Source of the DNA: Streptomyces malachitofuscus
GTDB taxonomy: Bacteria; Actinomycetota; Actinomycetes; Streptomycetales; Streptomycetaceae
Assembly (NCBI RefSeq): GCF_014650055.1
Contig: NZ_BMUF01000006.1
Span: 1-64,000 of the forward strand
Length of the DNA: 64,000 nt
Direction of reading: 5' to 3'
Both the position numbers and the translations under genes were made by a program. How positions within the stretch are numbered: position 1 is the stretch's first letter; every line of letters begins with the position of its first letter. This document shows, in pieces, positions 1 through 11,800 of the stretch. The notes beneath the pieces are model-generated. The model saw only the letters and a program-made list of their open reading frames with translations. It did no database searches and was not told the DNA's origin.

Positions 1-1
1 G

Positions 2-1450
2 GGTGTCGAACGGGTCGGCGTCCACGACAACTTCTTCGAGCTGGGCGGCGACTCCATCCTGTCGATCCAGGTGGTCGCCCGGGCCCGTGCGAAGGGTGTG
101 GGCGTCACCCCGAAGCTGGTGTTCGACCACCCCACGGTGGCGGACCTGGCGTCGGTTGCGGGGGTGGAGTCCGTCCAGGCGGAGCAGGGCCTCGTCACCG
201 GCGAGGCACCCCTCACGCCCATCCAGTCGTGGTTCTACGGCCTGGAACTGCCGGAGCGGAACCACTTCAACCAGTCCGTGCTGCTCGATGTGACCGACGT
301 GGACCGGGAGACATTGGCCGCAGCGGTGGACACGCTGCTCACCCACCACGACGCGCTGCGTCTGCGCTCGGACGGCACCCGCCAGTGGTTCGCCGAGCCC
401 GGCGGCCAGGGTCTGGAGGACGCGGACGGCCGCACGGCCGACGACGTCCAGGCGAGCCTGGATCTGGTGAACGGCCCGGTCGCCCGGTTCGTGCTCCTGT
501 CCCGGGAGCGGCTGCTGATCACCGTCCACCACATGGCCGTCGACGGAGTCTCCTGGCGCATCCTGCTCGAAGACCTGGCCACCGCCTACGAGGGCGCCCC
601 CCTGGCCCCCAAGACGACCTCCTTCAAGGAGTGGGCCGAGCGCCTCGGACAGGCCACCGACCCGGCCGAGGACGCCTACTGGGACACCGTCCCGACCACC
701 GCCCTGCCCACTGACCATCCGGGCGGCGAGAACACGGTCACGTCCGCCGAGACGCTCGCGGTCGAGCTGGACGAGGCCGAGACCCGAGCGCTGCTGACAG
801 AGGTACCGGCGGCCTACCGCACGCAGATCAACGACGTTCTCCTGACCGCGCTCTCCCAGACCCTGACCGACTGGACCGGCCAGGAGACCGTGACCGTCGC
901 GCTGGAGGGTCACGGCCGTGAGGAGTTGTTCGACGACGTCGACGTCTCCCGCACGGTCGGCTGGTTCACCTCCCTGTTCCCTGTCCCGCTCACCCCCGGA
1001 GCGGACGGCCCGGGTGAGGCGCTGAAGGCGGTCAAGGAACAGCTCCGCGCCGTCCCACGCCGCGGTGTCGGCTACGGACTGACGCACGACCTGACCGCCC
1101 TGCCCGCCGGGCTGTCCTTCAACTACCTCGGCCGCATGGACTCGGGCGGTACTGCCGGAGGCCCCTTCGGCATGGCCGACGAGCCGATGGGCGCGCCGGC
1201 CGCCCCCACGGGGGAGCGGGCCTTCGCGATCGAGGTGAACGGCTCCGTGGCAGCCGGACGGCTGACCCTGGCATGGACCTATTCGTCCAATCTGCACGAC
1301 AGGGTGACGGTCGAGGGGCTGGCCGAGGACTTCGTCGTCCGGCTACGGGCGCTCATCGAGCACTGCCTGACCCCGGACGCCGGCGGACTGACGCCGTCCG
1401 AGGTGCCGCTGGCGGGCCTGGACCAGGCCGCGCTCGACCGGCTGGTGGCC
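2..1450 (+). other. NRPS partial module A0: PCP-E
   Basis: This is the tail of a module whose C and A domains lie outside the window. The PCP has the GGDS form typical of carriers that feed an epimerisation domain, and the E domain keeps the HHxxxDG motif. The residue it carries is converted to the D form, but its identity cannot be read here. Boundaries are approximate. Confidence 0.9.
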
Positions 1451-4400
1451 GGCGACCGCGCCATCGAGGACGCCTATCCGCTGTCGCCGCTGCAGCAGGG
1501 CATGCTGTTCCACGCGCTGGCCGAGCCCGACTCGGGCATGTACGTCGAGCAGATCCACTGGCGGCTCGACGGACCGCTCGACGCCGAAAGGCTCCGGGCC
1601 GCCTGGCAGTCGGCCGTCGAGCGCCATCCCATCCTGCGTACCTCGGTGCGGCTCGACGACAGCGGCAGGCCTCTGCAACTCGTGCATACCGGGATCGAGC
1701 TCCCGTACGAGCTGATCGACCTCCCGGGCGGAGAGGCCCAGGTCGAAGCACTCGTGGCCGCGGACCGCCGACAGGGGTTCGACTTCGCCGACGCGCCGCT
1801 GCTGCGGGTCCGGCTGATCCGCGTCGCCGACACGGTGCACCACCTGGTGTGGAGCTTCCATCACGTCCTGCTGGACGGGTGGAGCGCGACCGCGCTGCTG
1901 GGTGAGGTGTTCGCGGAGTACGAGTCCGGCGCGGTGCCCGGCCCGGTGCGTCCGTACCGGGAGTTCATCGGCTGGCTCGGTGAGCAGGACCTGGGTGCGG
2001 CACAGGCGTACTGGCGGGAGGCGCTGGCCGGCTTCGACACACCGACGGCCCTGCCCGAGGACGGGACCGGCGTTGCGGACACCGAACCGGGCCGCGTGGG
2101 CGCGGTGCTGTCCGCCGAGGCCGCGGTCGGCCTCGGAGCGGTGGCGCGGGCGGCGCGGGTGACGGTGGCGTCGGTGGCGCAGGCTGCTTGGGGTCTGGTG
2201 CTGTCGCGGTTCGGTGGCGGTTCGGACGTGGTGTTCGGCACGACGGTGTCAGGCCGTCCGGCGGGCCTCGACGGCGTCGAAGGCATGGTCGGTCTGTTCA
2301 TCAACACGCTGCCCGTACGGGTCCGGGTGGACGAGGACGCCCGCCTCGCGGACCTGCTCCAGGGCATCCAGGACGACCACGCCGCGTCGCGTGAGTACGA
2401 GTTCGCCCCGCTGGCCGACGTGCAGCGGTGGAGCGAGATCCCGGCCGGCGGGTCGTTGTTCGACTCCCTGTTCGTCTTCGAGAACTACCCGCTCGGTCAA
2501 GGCGGCGCCGAACCCCTCGGCGACGGTGTGGCCGTGACCTCGCTCGGACTGCGCGAACACACCAACTATCCCCTCACCGTCGTGGTCATGCCGGGAGACG
2601 GTCTGGGCGTGGAGGTGTTCTACGACCGGTCCCGATTCAGCGCGGAGAGGGCGGAGCGTCTCACGTCGGCTTTCGTCGGCCTGTTGGAACAGTTCGTCGA
2701 GGCCTCGCCGGAGGCCACGGTCACGAGTCTGTCGGTGCTGGCCGAGGGTGAGCGGGAGCGGCTGCTGTCGGAGTGGAACGCGACGGCCGTCGACCTGCCG
2801 GGCCGGCCCGTGCACGAACTGGTGGCGGAGCAGGCGCGGGTGCGTCCGGACGCGGTGGCGGTGGAGTTCGGCGAGACGTCCGTCTCCTACGCCGAACTGG
2901 ACGCCCGTGCCAATCAGGTGGCGCATGCGCTGATCGCCGCGGGTGTGGAGCCGGGTTCGCTGGTCGGGGTCTGCCTGGATCGCAGTGCCGAAGTGCCCGC
3001 GGTGCTGCTCGGCGTGTGGAAGGCCGGGGCCGGTTATGTGCCGCTCGACCCCGGCTACCCCGCGGACCGCATCGAGTTCATGCTGGCCGACGCCGAAGTG
3101 CGGCTGGTGATCACCGAGCAGCCGTTCGCCGACCGGTTCACCGAGACGGTGCTGCTGGAGGAGGTGTCCGGCCCGGCATCCGACCCGGGTGTCACGGTGG
3201 ACCCGGACGACATCGCGTATGTGATGTTCACGTCCGGCTCGACCGGCAGGCCCAAGGGTGTGGTGGTCGAGCACCGGTCGGTGGTGCGGCTGGTGTGGGG
3301 TCAGACCTACGCCGGGTTCGGTCCGGACAGTACGCAACTGCTGCTGGCGCCGCTGGCGTTCGACGCCTCGACGTTCGAGCTGTGGGGTGCGCTGATCCAC
3401 GGCGGCCGGCTGGCGGTGGCCCCGCCCGGTGTCGTGGGTGTCTCGGAACTCGCCGGACTGATCTCCGGCCACGGGATACGAAGCCTCTGGCTCACCGCCT
3501 CCCTGTTCAACGCCGTCGTGGACGAGGACCCCTCGGTGCTGACCGGCCTCGACCGGATCCTGGTCGGGGGTGAGGCGCTGTCCGTCCGCCATGTGCGGGC
3601 TGCTCAGCAGGCGGTGCCCGGTCTGCGGGTGGTCAACGGCTACGGCCCGACCGAGACGACCACCTTCGCCTGCACCTACGCCGTCCCCGAACTGGAGCAA
3701 GGAGCACCGGGCGTGCCGATCGGCGGGCCCCTCGGCAACACCACGGCGTATGTGCTGGACGAGCGCATGGAGCCCGTCCCGACGGGTGTCTCCGGCGAAC
3801 TGTTCATCGGAGGCGCCGGTGTGGCCCGGGGCTATCTGCACCGCCCGGGCCAGACCGCACAGCGGTTCGTCGCGAACCCGTTCGGCGCCGAGCCGGGGGA
3901 CAGGTTGTACCGCACGGGTGATGTGGTGCGCTGGACCGCCGGGGGTGTGCTCGAATTCGTCGGCCGCGCGGACGACCAGGTGAAACTGCGTGGCTTCCGG
4001 ATCGAGCTGGGCGAGGTCGAGGCGGCCGTGGCCGGACACCCCGCGGTGCAGGACGTGGTGGTGCTGGTCCACGACCAGCGACTCGTCGCCTACGTCACCC
4101 CGGCCGGCGAGGATCTCGTCGAGCAGGAGGAGTTGCGGGAGTTCGTGGCCCGCTCCCTGCCGGAGTACATGGTCCCGGCCGTCGTCATGGTGCTCGAGAA
4201 GCTGCCGCTCACTCCGAGCGGCAAGCTGGATCGCCGCGCCCTGCCCGCCCCGGAGGCCGTGCACGCCGAGTACGTGGCTCCCCGGGACCGTACCGAGCTG
4301 GTGCTGGCCGAGGTGTGGGCCGAGGTGCTGGGCGTCGAACGGGTCGGCGTACACGACAACTTCTTCGAACTGGGCGGGGACTCCATCCTGTCCATCCAGG

Positions 4401-5809
4401 TGGTCGCCCGGGCCCGCGCCAGAGGTGTGGGCGTCACCCCGAAGCTGGTGTTCGACCACCCCACGGTCGCCGACCTCGCCCTGGTCGCCGGGGTGGAGTC
4501 CGTCCAGGCCGAGCAGGGCGTCGTGACGGGCGAATCACCGCTGATCCCGATCCAGAACTGGTTCTTCGGTCAGGAGCTGCCCGAGCAGGACCACTTCAAC
4601 CAGTCGGTGCTGCTGAACGTCGCAGGCGCCGACCGGGAGGCCCTGGCCGCGGCGGTGGAGACGCTCCTCACCCACCATGACGCACTGCGTCTGCGGTCGG
4701 ACGGCTCGCGCATGTGGTTCGCCGAGCCCGACGGCCAGGGCCTGGAGGACGCGGACGGCCGCACCGCGGACGAGATTCAGGCGAGCCTGGACCTGGTGAA
4801 CGGCCCGGTCGCCCGGTTCGTGCTCCTGCCCGGGGACCGGCTGCTGATCGTCGTCCACCACATGGCCGTCGACGGAGTCTCCTGGCGCATCCTGCTCGAA
4901 GACCTCGCCGCCGCCTACCAGGGTGCGCCGCTCGCGGCCAAGACCACCTCGTTCAAGGAGTGGGCGAAGCGTCTCCGGCAGGCGGCCGACCCGGCGGAGG
5001 ACGCGTACTGGGACACCGTCCCGGCCACCGCCCTGCCCGTTGACCGCCCCGGCGGCGAGAACACGCTGGCCTCGGCCGAGTCGCTCGCGGTCGAGCTGGA
5101 CGAGGCGGAGACGCAGGCGTTGCTGACCGAGGTGCCGGCGGCCTACCGGACGCAGATCAACGACGTCCTGCTGACCGCACTCGCGCAGACCCTGGCCGAA
5201 TGGACCGGCCAGGACACCGTGACCGTCGCCCTGGAGGGCCACGGCCGTGAGGAGTTGTTCGACGACGTCGACCTCTCCCGCACGGTCGGCTGGTTCACCT
5301 CCCTGTTCCCCGTCGCCCTGGAACCGGGCGGGCAGAAACCCGGTCCCGCGCTCAAGGCGGTCAAGGAACAACTCCGCGCCGTCCCCCGCCGTGGCGTCGG
5401 CTACGGCCTGACCCACGACCTGACCGCCCTGCCCACCGGGCTGTCCTTCAACTACCTCGGACAGCTCGACAGCGGCACCGCCACCGGCGACGGACCGTTC
5501 ACCCCGGTGGACGAACCCGCCGGCCGGCCGGTGTCGCTCCTCGGCCACCGCGCGCACACCCTCGACGTGAACGCCGCCGTCCGCGACGGCCGGCTCAACG
5601 TCGCCTGGACGTACTCGTCGAACCTGCACGACCGCGCCACCGTCACCGGCCTCGCCGAGGACTTCATCACCCGGATGCGGGTGCTCATCGACCACTGCCT
5701 CAGTCCGGAGGCCGGAGGAGTGACCCCCTCCGACTTCCCGCTGGCAGGCCTGGAGGCAGGCGAGCTCGATTCGCTGCTCGACGCCCTCGACGACTTGGAC
5801 AAGGAGTAA
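2..5809 (+). CDS. Non-ribosomal peptide synthetase, 5'-truncated (PCP-E / C-A-PCP-E)
   Basis: The reading frame is open from the first bases, so the gene begins upstream; 1935 residues are visible. The domain order is PCP (pantetheine Ser18 in GGDSIL), epimerisation ([10 protein letters not shown] near residue 176), condensation ([10 protein letters not shown] near 495, HHVLLDGWS near 620), adenylation ([10 protein letters not shown] near 1077), PCP (Ser near 1461) and a terminal epimerisation domain. The protein therefore epimerises one incoming residue, then adds and epimerises a second. The adenylation pocket aligned to GrsA reads DAFWLGGTFK, a standard valine code, so the added residue should be D-Val. 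The protein ends in an acidic tail (DALDDLDKE) after the E domain, as COM donor termini do. Six bases separate it from the next NRPS gene, which has its own RBS (aaggag). The family assignment is certain; the substrate is an inference from the code. Confidence 0.97.
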   Translation, partial: GVERVGVHDNFFELGGDSILSIQVVARARAKGVGVTPKLVFDHPTVADLASVAGVESVQAEQGLVTGEAPLTPIQSWFYGLELPERNHFNQSVLLDVTDVDRETLAAAVDTLLTHHDALRLRSDGTRQWFAEPGGQGLEDADGRTADDVQASLDLVNGPVARFVLLSRERLLITVHHMAVDGVSWRILLEDLATAYEGAPLAPKTTSFKEWAERLGQATDPAEDAYWDTVPTTALPTDHPGGENTVTSAETLAVELDEAETRALLTEVPAAYRTQINDVLLTALSQTLTDWTGQETVTVALEGHGREELFDDVDVSRTVGWFTSLFPVPLTPGADGPGEALKAVKEQLRAVPRRGVGYGLTHDLTALPAGLSFNYLGRMDSGGTAGGPFGMADEPMGAPAAPTGERAFAIEVNGSVAAGRLTLAWTYSSNLHDRVTVEGLAEDFVVRLRALIEHCLTPDAGGLTPSEVPLAGLDQAALDRLVAGDRAIEDAYPLSPLQQGMLFHALAEPDSGMYVEQIHWRLDGPLDAERLRAAWQSAVERHPILRTSVRLDDSGRPLQLVHTGIELPYELIDLPGGEAQVEALVAADRRQGFDFADAPLLRVRLIRVADTVHHLVWSFHHVLLDGWSATALLGEVFAEYESGAVPGPVRPYREFIGWLGEQDLGAAQAYWREALAGFDTPTALPEDGTGVADTEPGRVGAVLSAEAAVGLGAVARAARVTVASVAQAAWGLVLSRFGGGSDVVFGTTVSGRPAGLDGVEGMVGLFINTLPVRVRVDEDARLADLLQGIQDDHAASREYEFAPLADVQRWSEIPAGGSLFDSLFVFENYPLGQGGAEPLGDGVAVTSLGLREHTNYPLTVVVMPGDGLGVEVFYDRSRFSAERAERLTSAFVGLLEQFVEASPEATVTSLSVLAEGERERLLSEWNATAVDLPGRPVHELVAEQARVRPDAVAVEFGETSVSYAELDARANQVAHALIAAGVEPGSLVGVCLDRSAEVPAVLLGVWKAGAGYVPLDPGYPADRIEFMLADAEVRLVITEQPFADRFTETVLLEEVSGPASDPGVTVDPDDIAYVMFTSGSTGRPKGVVVEHRSVVRLVWGQTYAGFGPDSTQLLLAPLAFDASTFELWGALIHGGRLAVAPPGVVGVSELAGLISGHGIRSLWLTASLFNAVVDEDPSVLTGLDRILVGGEALSVRHVRAAQQAVPGLRVVNGYGPTETTTFACTYAVPELEQGAPGVPIGGPLGNTTAYVLDERMEPVPTGVSGELFIGGAGVARGYLHRPGQTAQRFVANPFGAEPGDRLYRTGDVVRWTAGGVLEFVGRADDQVKLRGFRIELGEVEAAVAGHPAVQDVVVLVHDQRLVAYVTPAGEDLVEQEELREFVARSLPEYMVPAVVMVLEKLPLTPSGKLDRRALPAPEAVHAEYVAPRDRTELVLAEVWAEVLGVERVGVHDNFFELGGDSILSIQVVARARARGVGVTPKLVFDHPTVADLALVAGVESVQAEQGVVTGESPLIPIQNWFFGQELPEQDHFNQSVLLNVAGADREALAAAVETLLTHHDALRLRSDGSRMWFAEPDGQGLEDADGRTADEIQASLDLVNGPVARFVLLPGDRLLIVVHHMAVDGVSWRILLEDLAAAYQGAPLAAKTTSFKEWAKRLRQAADPAEDAYWDTVPATALPVDRPGGENTLASAESLAVELDEAETQALLTEVPAAYRTQINDVLLTALAQTLAEWTGQDTVTVALEGHGREELFDDVDLSRTVGWFTSLFPVALEPGGQKPGPALKAVKEQLRAVPRRGVGYGLTHDLTALPTGLSFNYLGQLDSGTATGDGPFTPVDEPAGRPVSLLGHRAHTLDVNAAVRDGRLNVAWTYSSNLHDRATVTGLAEDFITRMRVLIDHCLSPEAGGVTPSDFPLAGLEAGELDSLLDALDDLDKE
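1455..5806 (+). other. NRPS module A1: C-A(Val)-PCP-E
   Basis: The condensation domain carries [16 protein letters not shown], the form seen in DCL domains that accept a D-configured donor; this fits the E domain in front. The adenylation core FDASTFELWGAL plus the downstream pocket positions give DAFWLGGTFK, which is predicted to be valine. The PCP (GGDSIL) and a full E domain follow. Predicted product residue: D-valine. Confidence 0.85.
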
Positions 5810-5815
5810 CCACCG

Positions 5816-8800
5816 ATGAAACAGAGTCGGGGCAACGTTGAGGACATCTACCCGATGTCTCCCCTGCAACAGGGAATGCTCTTCCACGGGCTGCTCGAAT
5901 CAGGGTCGAGCATGTACTTCCAGCGGGCGCAGTGGCTCCTCGAAGGCGAGCTGGACCCGCGGGCCCTGGAACGGGCCTGGCAGGAGACCGTCGACCGCCA
6001 CCCCATCCTGCGTACGGCCTTCCTGTGGGAGAAGACCAAGCAGCCGGTGCAGGTCGTCCGGGCCAAGGTGAAGGTGCCGTTCACCCGGCACGATCTGGCG
6101 GGACTGTCCGGGGCCGAGCAGGAGCGGAGACTGCGGGAACTGCTGGACGCGGACCAGGCCGAGGGCTTCGACTTCGCCCGGGCCCCGCTGCTGCGGGTCA
6201 CCCTCGTCCGGCTGGCACCGCGGACGCACCGGCTGATCTGGAGCTTCCACCATGTGCTCCTCGACGGCTGGAGCCTGGTCGCCGTACTCAACGAGGTGTT
6301 CGGCCGCTACGGGGACCCGGAGTTCGCGGCACGCCCGGTGCGGCCCTACCGCGAGTACATCGACTGGCTCGGGAAGCAGGACGCGTCCGCCGCCGAGCGT
6401 TTCTGGCGGACCGCTCTGGACGGATTCGAGTCGCCGACGCCGCTGACGTTCGCCCGGCCCGCAGGCCGGGCGGACAGCGACGGCGACTCCGAACCGGGAA
6501 CCCATCGGGCCGCGATCGGCCGGGACGTCTCCGACGCCCTCACCGCCCTCGCACGCTCGCGCCACCTCACCGTGAACACCATCGCCCAGGCGGCCTGGGG
6601 GCTGCTGCTCGCCCGGCACGGCGGCACCCGGGACGTCGTGTTCGGCACCACCGTGTCGGGCCGGCCGGCCGACCTCTCCGGTGTCGAGGAGATGATCGGT
6701 CTCTTCATCAACACGCTGCCCGTGCGCGTGCGGATCGGTGACGCGGAACGTGTCGGCGCTTGGCTCGACAGGCTCCAGAAGGAGCAGACGGAGCTGCGGC
6801 AGTACGAGTACAGCCAGCTCGCACAGATCCAGTCCTGGAGCGACGTCGATGCGGGAGCGCCGCTGTTCGAGACGCTCTTCGTCTTCGAGAACTACCCCGT
6901 CAGCGCCACCGCCGCCGGACCGTCGGACGGCTCCGAGGACGACGCCCGGACCCTGCGGATGTCGGGCATCGACAACCGGGAACACACCAACTACCCGCTC
7001 TCCGTCGCGGTCGTCGTGGGCGACGGCCTCGCCCTGGACCTGTCGTACGACCGCCGGCGCATCGACGACGCGACCGTCGAACGGCTGGTCGCGCAGTACC
7101 TCCGGCTGCTGGAGCAGATACCCGGGCGGCTCGACGACCTGGTCGCCGAGCTCTCGCCCCTCACCGAGGACGAGCGGGCCGTCCTGCTGACCGGTGGGAA
7201 CGACGACGTCCTGACCGTCCCCGAGCAGATGGTGCCGGAGCAGTTCGCCCGCACGGCACGGCGGACGCCCGACGCGGTGGCGGTCGTCGACGGCGCCCGC
7301 GAGATCACCTACGGCGAACTGCATGCCACCACCGAGCGTCTGGCCCGTCACCTGCGCGCCCTCGGCGCCGGGCCGGGAACGCTCGTCGCGGTCGGTGCCG
7401 AGCGCTCCCTCGAGATGGTCGTCGGCCTCCTGGGGACGCTGGCGGCCGGCGCCGCGTACGTCCCGCTGGATCTGGCGTATCCCGCCGAACGCACCGAGAT
7501 GATCCTCGCCGAGACGGGCGCGCAGATCGTCCTGGCCCGGCGCGACACGTCCGGCGGCCTGCCCGCGGGGGACGCGCGCGTCGTCCTGCTCGACGCGCCG
7601 GACACCTGGAGCCACGACGAGCACGCACCCGACCCGTCGGACCTCTCGGCCGACGACCTCGCCTATGTGATCTACACGTCCGGATCGACCGGGCGGCCCA
7701 AGGGCACCCTGATCGAGCACGGCGCCCTCGCGGCCTACGTCGCCGCCGCACAGCGGCTGTACTCCATCGGCGCGGGCGACCGGGTCGTGCAGTTCTCCTC
7801 ACCCGCGTTCGACGCGAGCATCGACGAGCTGATGCCCTGTCTGACCGCAGGCGCCACCCTGGTGTTCGCAGGTGCCGCGACGCCCACCCCGCCCGACCTG
7901 CTGAAGGCCTGCGAGAACCTGTCCGCGAACGTCCTGATGCTCCCCACCGCCTACTGGCATGAGCTGGTCGCCACGGTCGAGACCGTTCCGGACGCGCTGC
8001 GCCTGATGGTCATCGGCGGCGAACAGGCACAACCGGGCGCGGTCCGGCGCTGGTTCGAGCTGACCGAGGGCTCCGACTGCCGGCTGCTCAATGCGTACGG
8101 CCCGACGGAGGTCACGGTCGGCTGCACCCTCGCCGAGCTGACCGCCGCCGGGACCGCGCTGTCGCCGCACCGCGTCCCGGTCGGCCGCGCGCTGCCCAAC
8201 AGCCGTGTCCACGTCCTGGACGACCGGCTGCAGCCGGTGCCGGCCGGCGCACCCGGAGAGATCTGCGTGACGGGCCCCTCCCTGGCCCGCGGCTATCTGC
8301 GGCAGGCCGGACAGACGGCGAGCCGCTTCGTGGCCGACCCGTTCGCCGAGGAACCCGGCGCCCGTCTCTACCGGACCGGAGACCTGGGACGGTATCTGCC
8401 GGACGGCACCCTCGAGGTGATCGGCCGCGTCGACAAGCAGGTCAAGCTCCGCGGCTTCCGCGTCGAGCCCGGCGAGACCGAGGCGGCCCTGGCGGCCCAC
8501 CCCGAGGTGCGCGACGCGGTTGTCGACGTGGTCGGAAGCGGCACGGACAAGCGGCTCGTGGGCTATGTCGTACCGCGCGGGACACCGCCCGGCCCGAGCG
8601 AGCTGAGGGCGTTCCTCCAGCGCTCGCTCCCCGACTTCATGGTGCCCTCGGCGTTCGTGGTCCTGGACGTCCTGCCGCTCACACCGAGCGGCAAGGTCGA
8701 CCGGCGCGCGCTGCCCGCGCCCGAGGGTGCACGGCCCGCCCTGGCCACCGCGTTCGTCGCCCCGCGCGGCCCCGCCGAGACCGCCGTCGCCGAGGTGTGG

Positions 8801-11800
8801 GCCGAGGTGCTGGGCCTGGACCGGGTCGGTGCGCACGACAACTTCTTCGAGCTGGGCGGGGACTCGATCCTGTCCATCCAGGTCGTCGCCCGGCTGCGGC
8901 GGCGGGGCCTGGGGCTGTCTCCCAAGCAGCTGTTCGACCACCCGACGATCGCCGAACTGGCCGAGGCCGCCGATGCCACCGGCCTCGGGACCGTCCACGC
9001 CGAGCAGGGCACCGTGACCGGCGAGGCGCCGCTCACCCCGATCCAGCGCTGGTTCCACGCGCAGGAACTGCCGGACCGGAACCACTACAACCAGTCGGCG
9101 CTGCTGGACGTCGAAGGCCTGGACAGGGGTGCCCTCGCCGCAGCGGTCGGGGCCTTGTTCGCCCACCACGACGCGCTGCGTCTGCGCTCCGACGGGAACC
9201 GGCAGTGGTTCGCCGAGCCGGACACACAGGGACTGGAGGACGCCGAGGGCCGCGACGCCGACGACGTCCAGGCGAGCCTCGACCTGGTGAACGGCCCGGT
9301 CGCCCGGTTCGTCCTGCTGTCGCCCGGCCGGCTGCTGATCGCGGTCCACCACATGGCCGTCGACGCGGTCTCCTGGCGTATCCTCCTCGAGGACCTCGGC
9401 ACCGGCTACGACCAGGCCCTGGCCGGGCGCGACGTCCACCTCGGCGCGAAGACCACCTCGTTCAGGCAGTGGGCGCACCGGCTGGCGGAGCTGGCCGGAA
9501 GCGGCGAGCTGGACGACGAGGACGCGTACTGGGAGAGCGTGCCCGTCACCGACGTACCACTGGACTTCCCGGACGGGGAGAACACGATCGACTCCGGCGG
9601 GCAGCAGACGGTCCAGCTGGACGCCGAGGAGACCCGGGCCCTGCTGACCGAGGTACCGGCGGCCTACCGGACGCAGATCAACGACGTGCTGCTCACCGCG
9701 CTGGCGCAGACGCTGTCGAGGTGGGCGGGCCAGGAGTCGGTCTCCGTCGCGCTGGAGGGCCACGGCCGCGAGGACCTCTTCGACGACGTGGACCTCTCGC
9801 GCACGGTGGGCTGGTTCACCTCGCTGTTCCCGGTCGCGCTCACCCCGGGCGGGGACGAGCCGGGAGCCGCCCTGAAGGCCGTCAAGGAGCAGCTGCGCGC
9901 GGTGCCGCGGCGGGGCATCGGCCACGGGCTGAAGCACGCGCCCGGCGGGACGCCCAGCGCCGTCAACTTCAACTACCTCGGGCGGATCGACACCTCGGGG
10001 ACCGGCGAGGCCGCCGGCGCGCGGGGCACCGCCTTCTCCCCTCTGCCGGAGCCGGCCGGATCCAACACGGCCGCCTCCGGCCGCCGCGCCTGCGCCGTCG
10101 AGATCGACGCGGTCGTCAGCGAGGACCGGCTCAGCCTGCTGTGGACGTACTCGCGGAACCTGCACCGCCCCGAGACGATCGCCGCCGTCGCCGACGAGTT
10201 CCTCACCCGGCTGCGGGCGCTGATCCGGCACTGCACCGGGCCCGGATCGGGCGGACTGACCCCGGCCGACGTTCCGCTGGCGGGCCTCGGCCAGGAGGCG
10301 CTCGACCGGCTCGTCCTCGGCGACCGCTCGATCGAGGACATCTACCCGCTGTCCCCGCTCCAGCAGGGCATGCTCTTCCACAGCCTGGCCGACCCCACCT
10401 CGGGCGTCTACGTCGAGCAGACCCACTGGAAGCTGGACGGACCCCTGGACCCCGACCGCCTGCGCGCCGCGTGGCAGGCCACCCTGGACCGCCATCCGGC
10501 GCTGCGCACCTCGATCCTCTGGGAGGGAGTGGACCGCCCCCTTCAGATCGTGCGCAGGGGAGTGCCGGTTCCGTTCTTCGAGGAGGACCTGCGGGAAGCC
10601 ACCGCGATCGAGCAGGACGCCCGCGTCCAGGCCGTCAGGGAGGACGACCGCGTCCAGGGAGGGAACCTCGCCGCCCCGCCGCTGATGCGGATCCGGCTGC
10701 TGCGGACCGGCGAGACGACCCACCACCTGCTGTGGACCTTCCACCACGTCCACCTGGACGGCTGGAGCGTCAACGGGGTGCTCGGCGAGGTGTTCGGCCG
10801 CTACTACACGCCCGGCCCGTTCCCGGAACGTCCGGTGCGCCCCTACCGCGACTACATCGCATGGCTGGGCGAACAGGACCACGCCGCGGCGGAGTCGTTC
10901 TGGCGCGCCAAGCTCCAGGGGGACGACCCCGCCACCTGGTTCGGCATCGCCCGGGCCGACGAGGACCCGGACGAGGAGACACCCGCCGCACAGCCCGGCC
11001 ACTGGCAGACCGCCCTCCCCTCCGAGCTGACGGCCGCGCTGTCCCGCCTGGCACGGGCACAGCGCCTCACGCCGAGTACCGTGCTCCAAGGCGCCTGGGC
11101 CCTGCTCATGGCGCGGTTCAGCGGCAAGGACGACGTGGCCTTCGGCACCACGGTCTCGGGCCGCCCCGCGGACCTCGCCGGCGTCGAGGACATGGTCGGC
11201 ATGTTCATCAACACCCTGCCGGTCCGAATCCGCATCGACGACTCCGAGCCGGTCCGGTCCTGGCTCCGGCGGCTCCAGGGCGAACAGGCCGAACTGCGGC
11301 AGTACGAGTACAGCGCGCTGGCCGACCTGCAGCGGTGGAGCGACGCCCCCGCCGGAGAGCCCCTCTTCGAGATGCTCTTCGTGTACGAGAACTTCCCCCT
11401 CGGAGCGGCGCCGGAGTCCGACCGGACCCAGGAGCTCGCCGTCACCTCCATGAAGACCGCGGAGCACACCAACTACCCGCTGTCGATGGTCGTGGTCCCC
11501 GGCGACGGCATCGGACTGCACGCCTTCCACGACGTCGGGCGGATCGACACCGCGACGGTCCAGCGGCTCGCCGAGGCCTATCTGCGCCTGCTCGACGGCA
11601 TCGCTCGTTCCGACGAGTCGACCCTGGTGGCCGAGCTCTCCCCGCTGGACGACGCCGAGCACCGCGCGCTGCTCGCCGGGCGCGGCGGGGCGACTCCCGA
11701 GCTGCCGGATGTGCCGGTGCACGCTCTGGTCGCCGAGCAGGCGCGGCTGCGGCCGGACGCGGTCGCGGTGGAGTACGACGGCGTCGCGCTCACCTACGGC

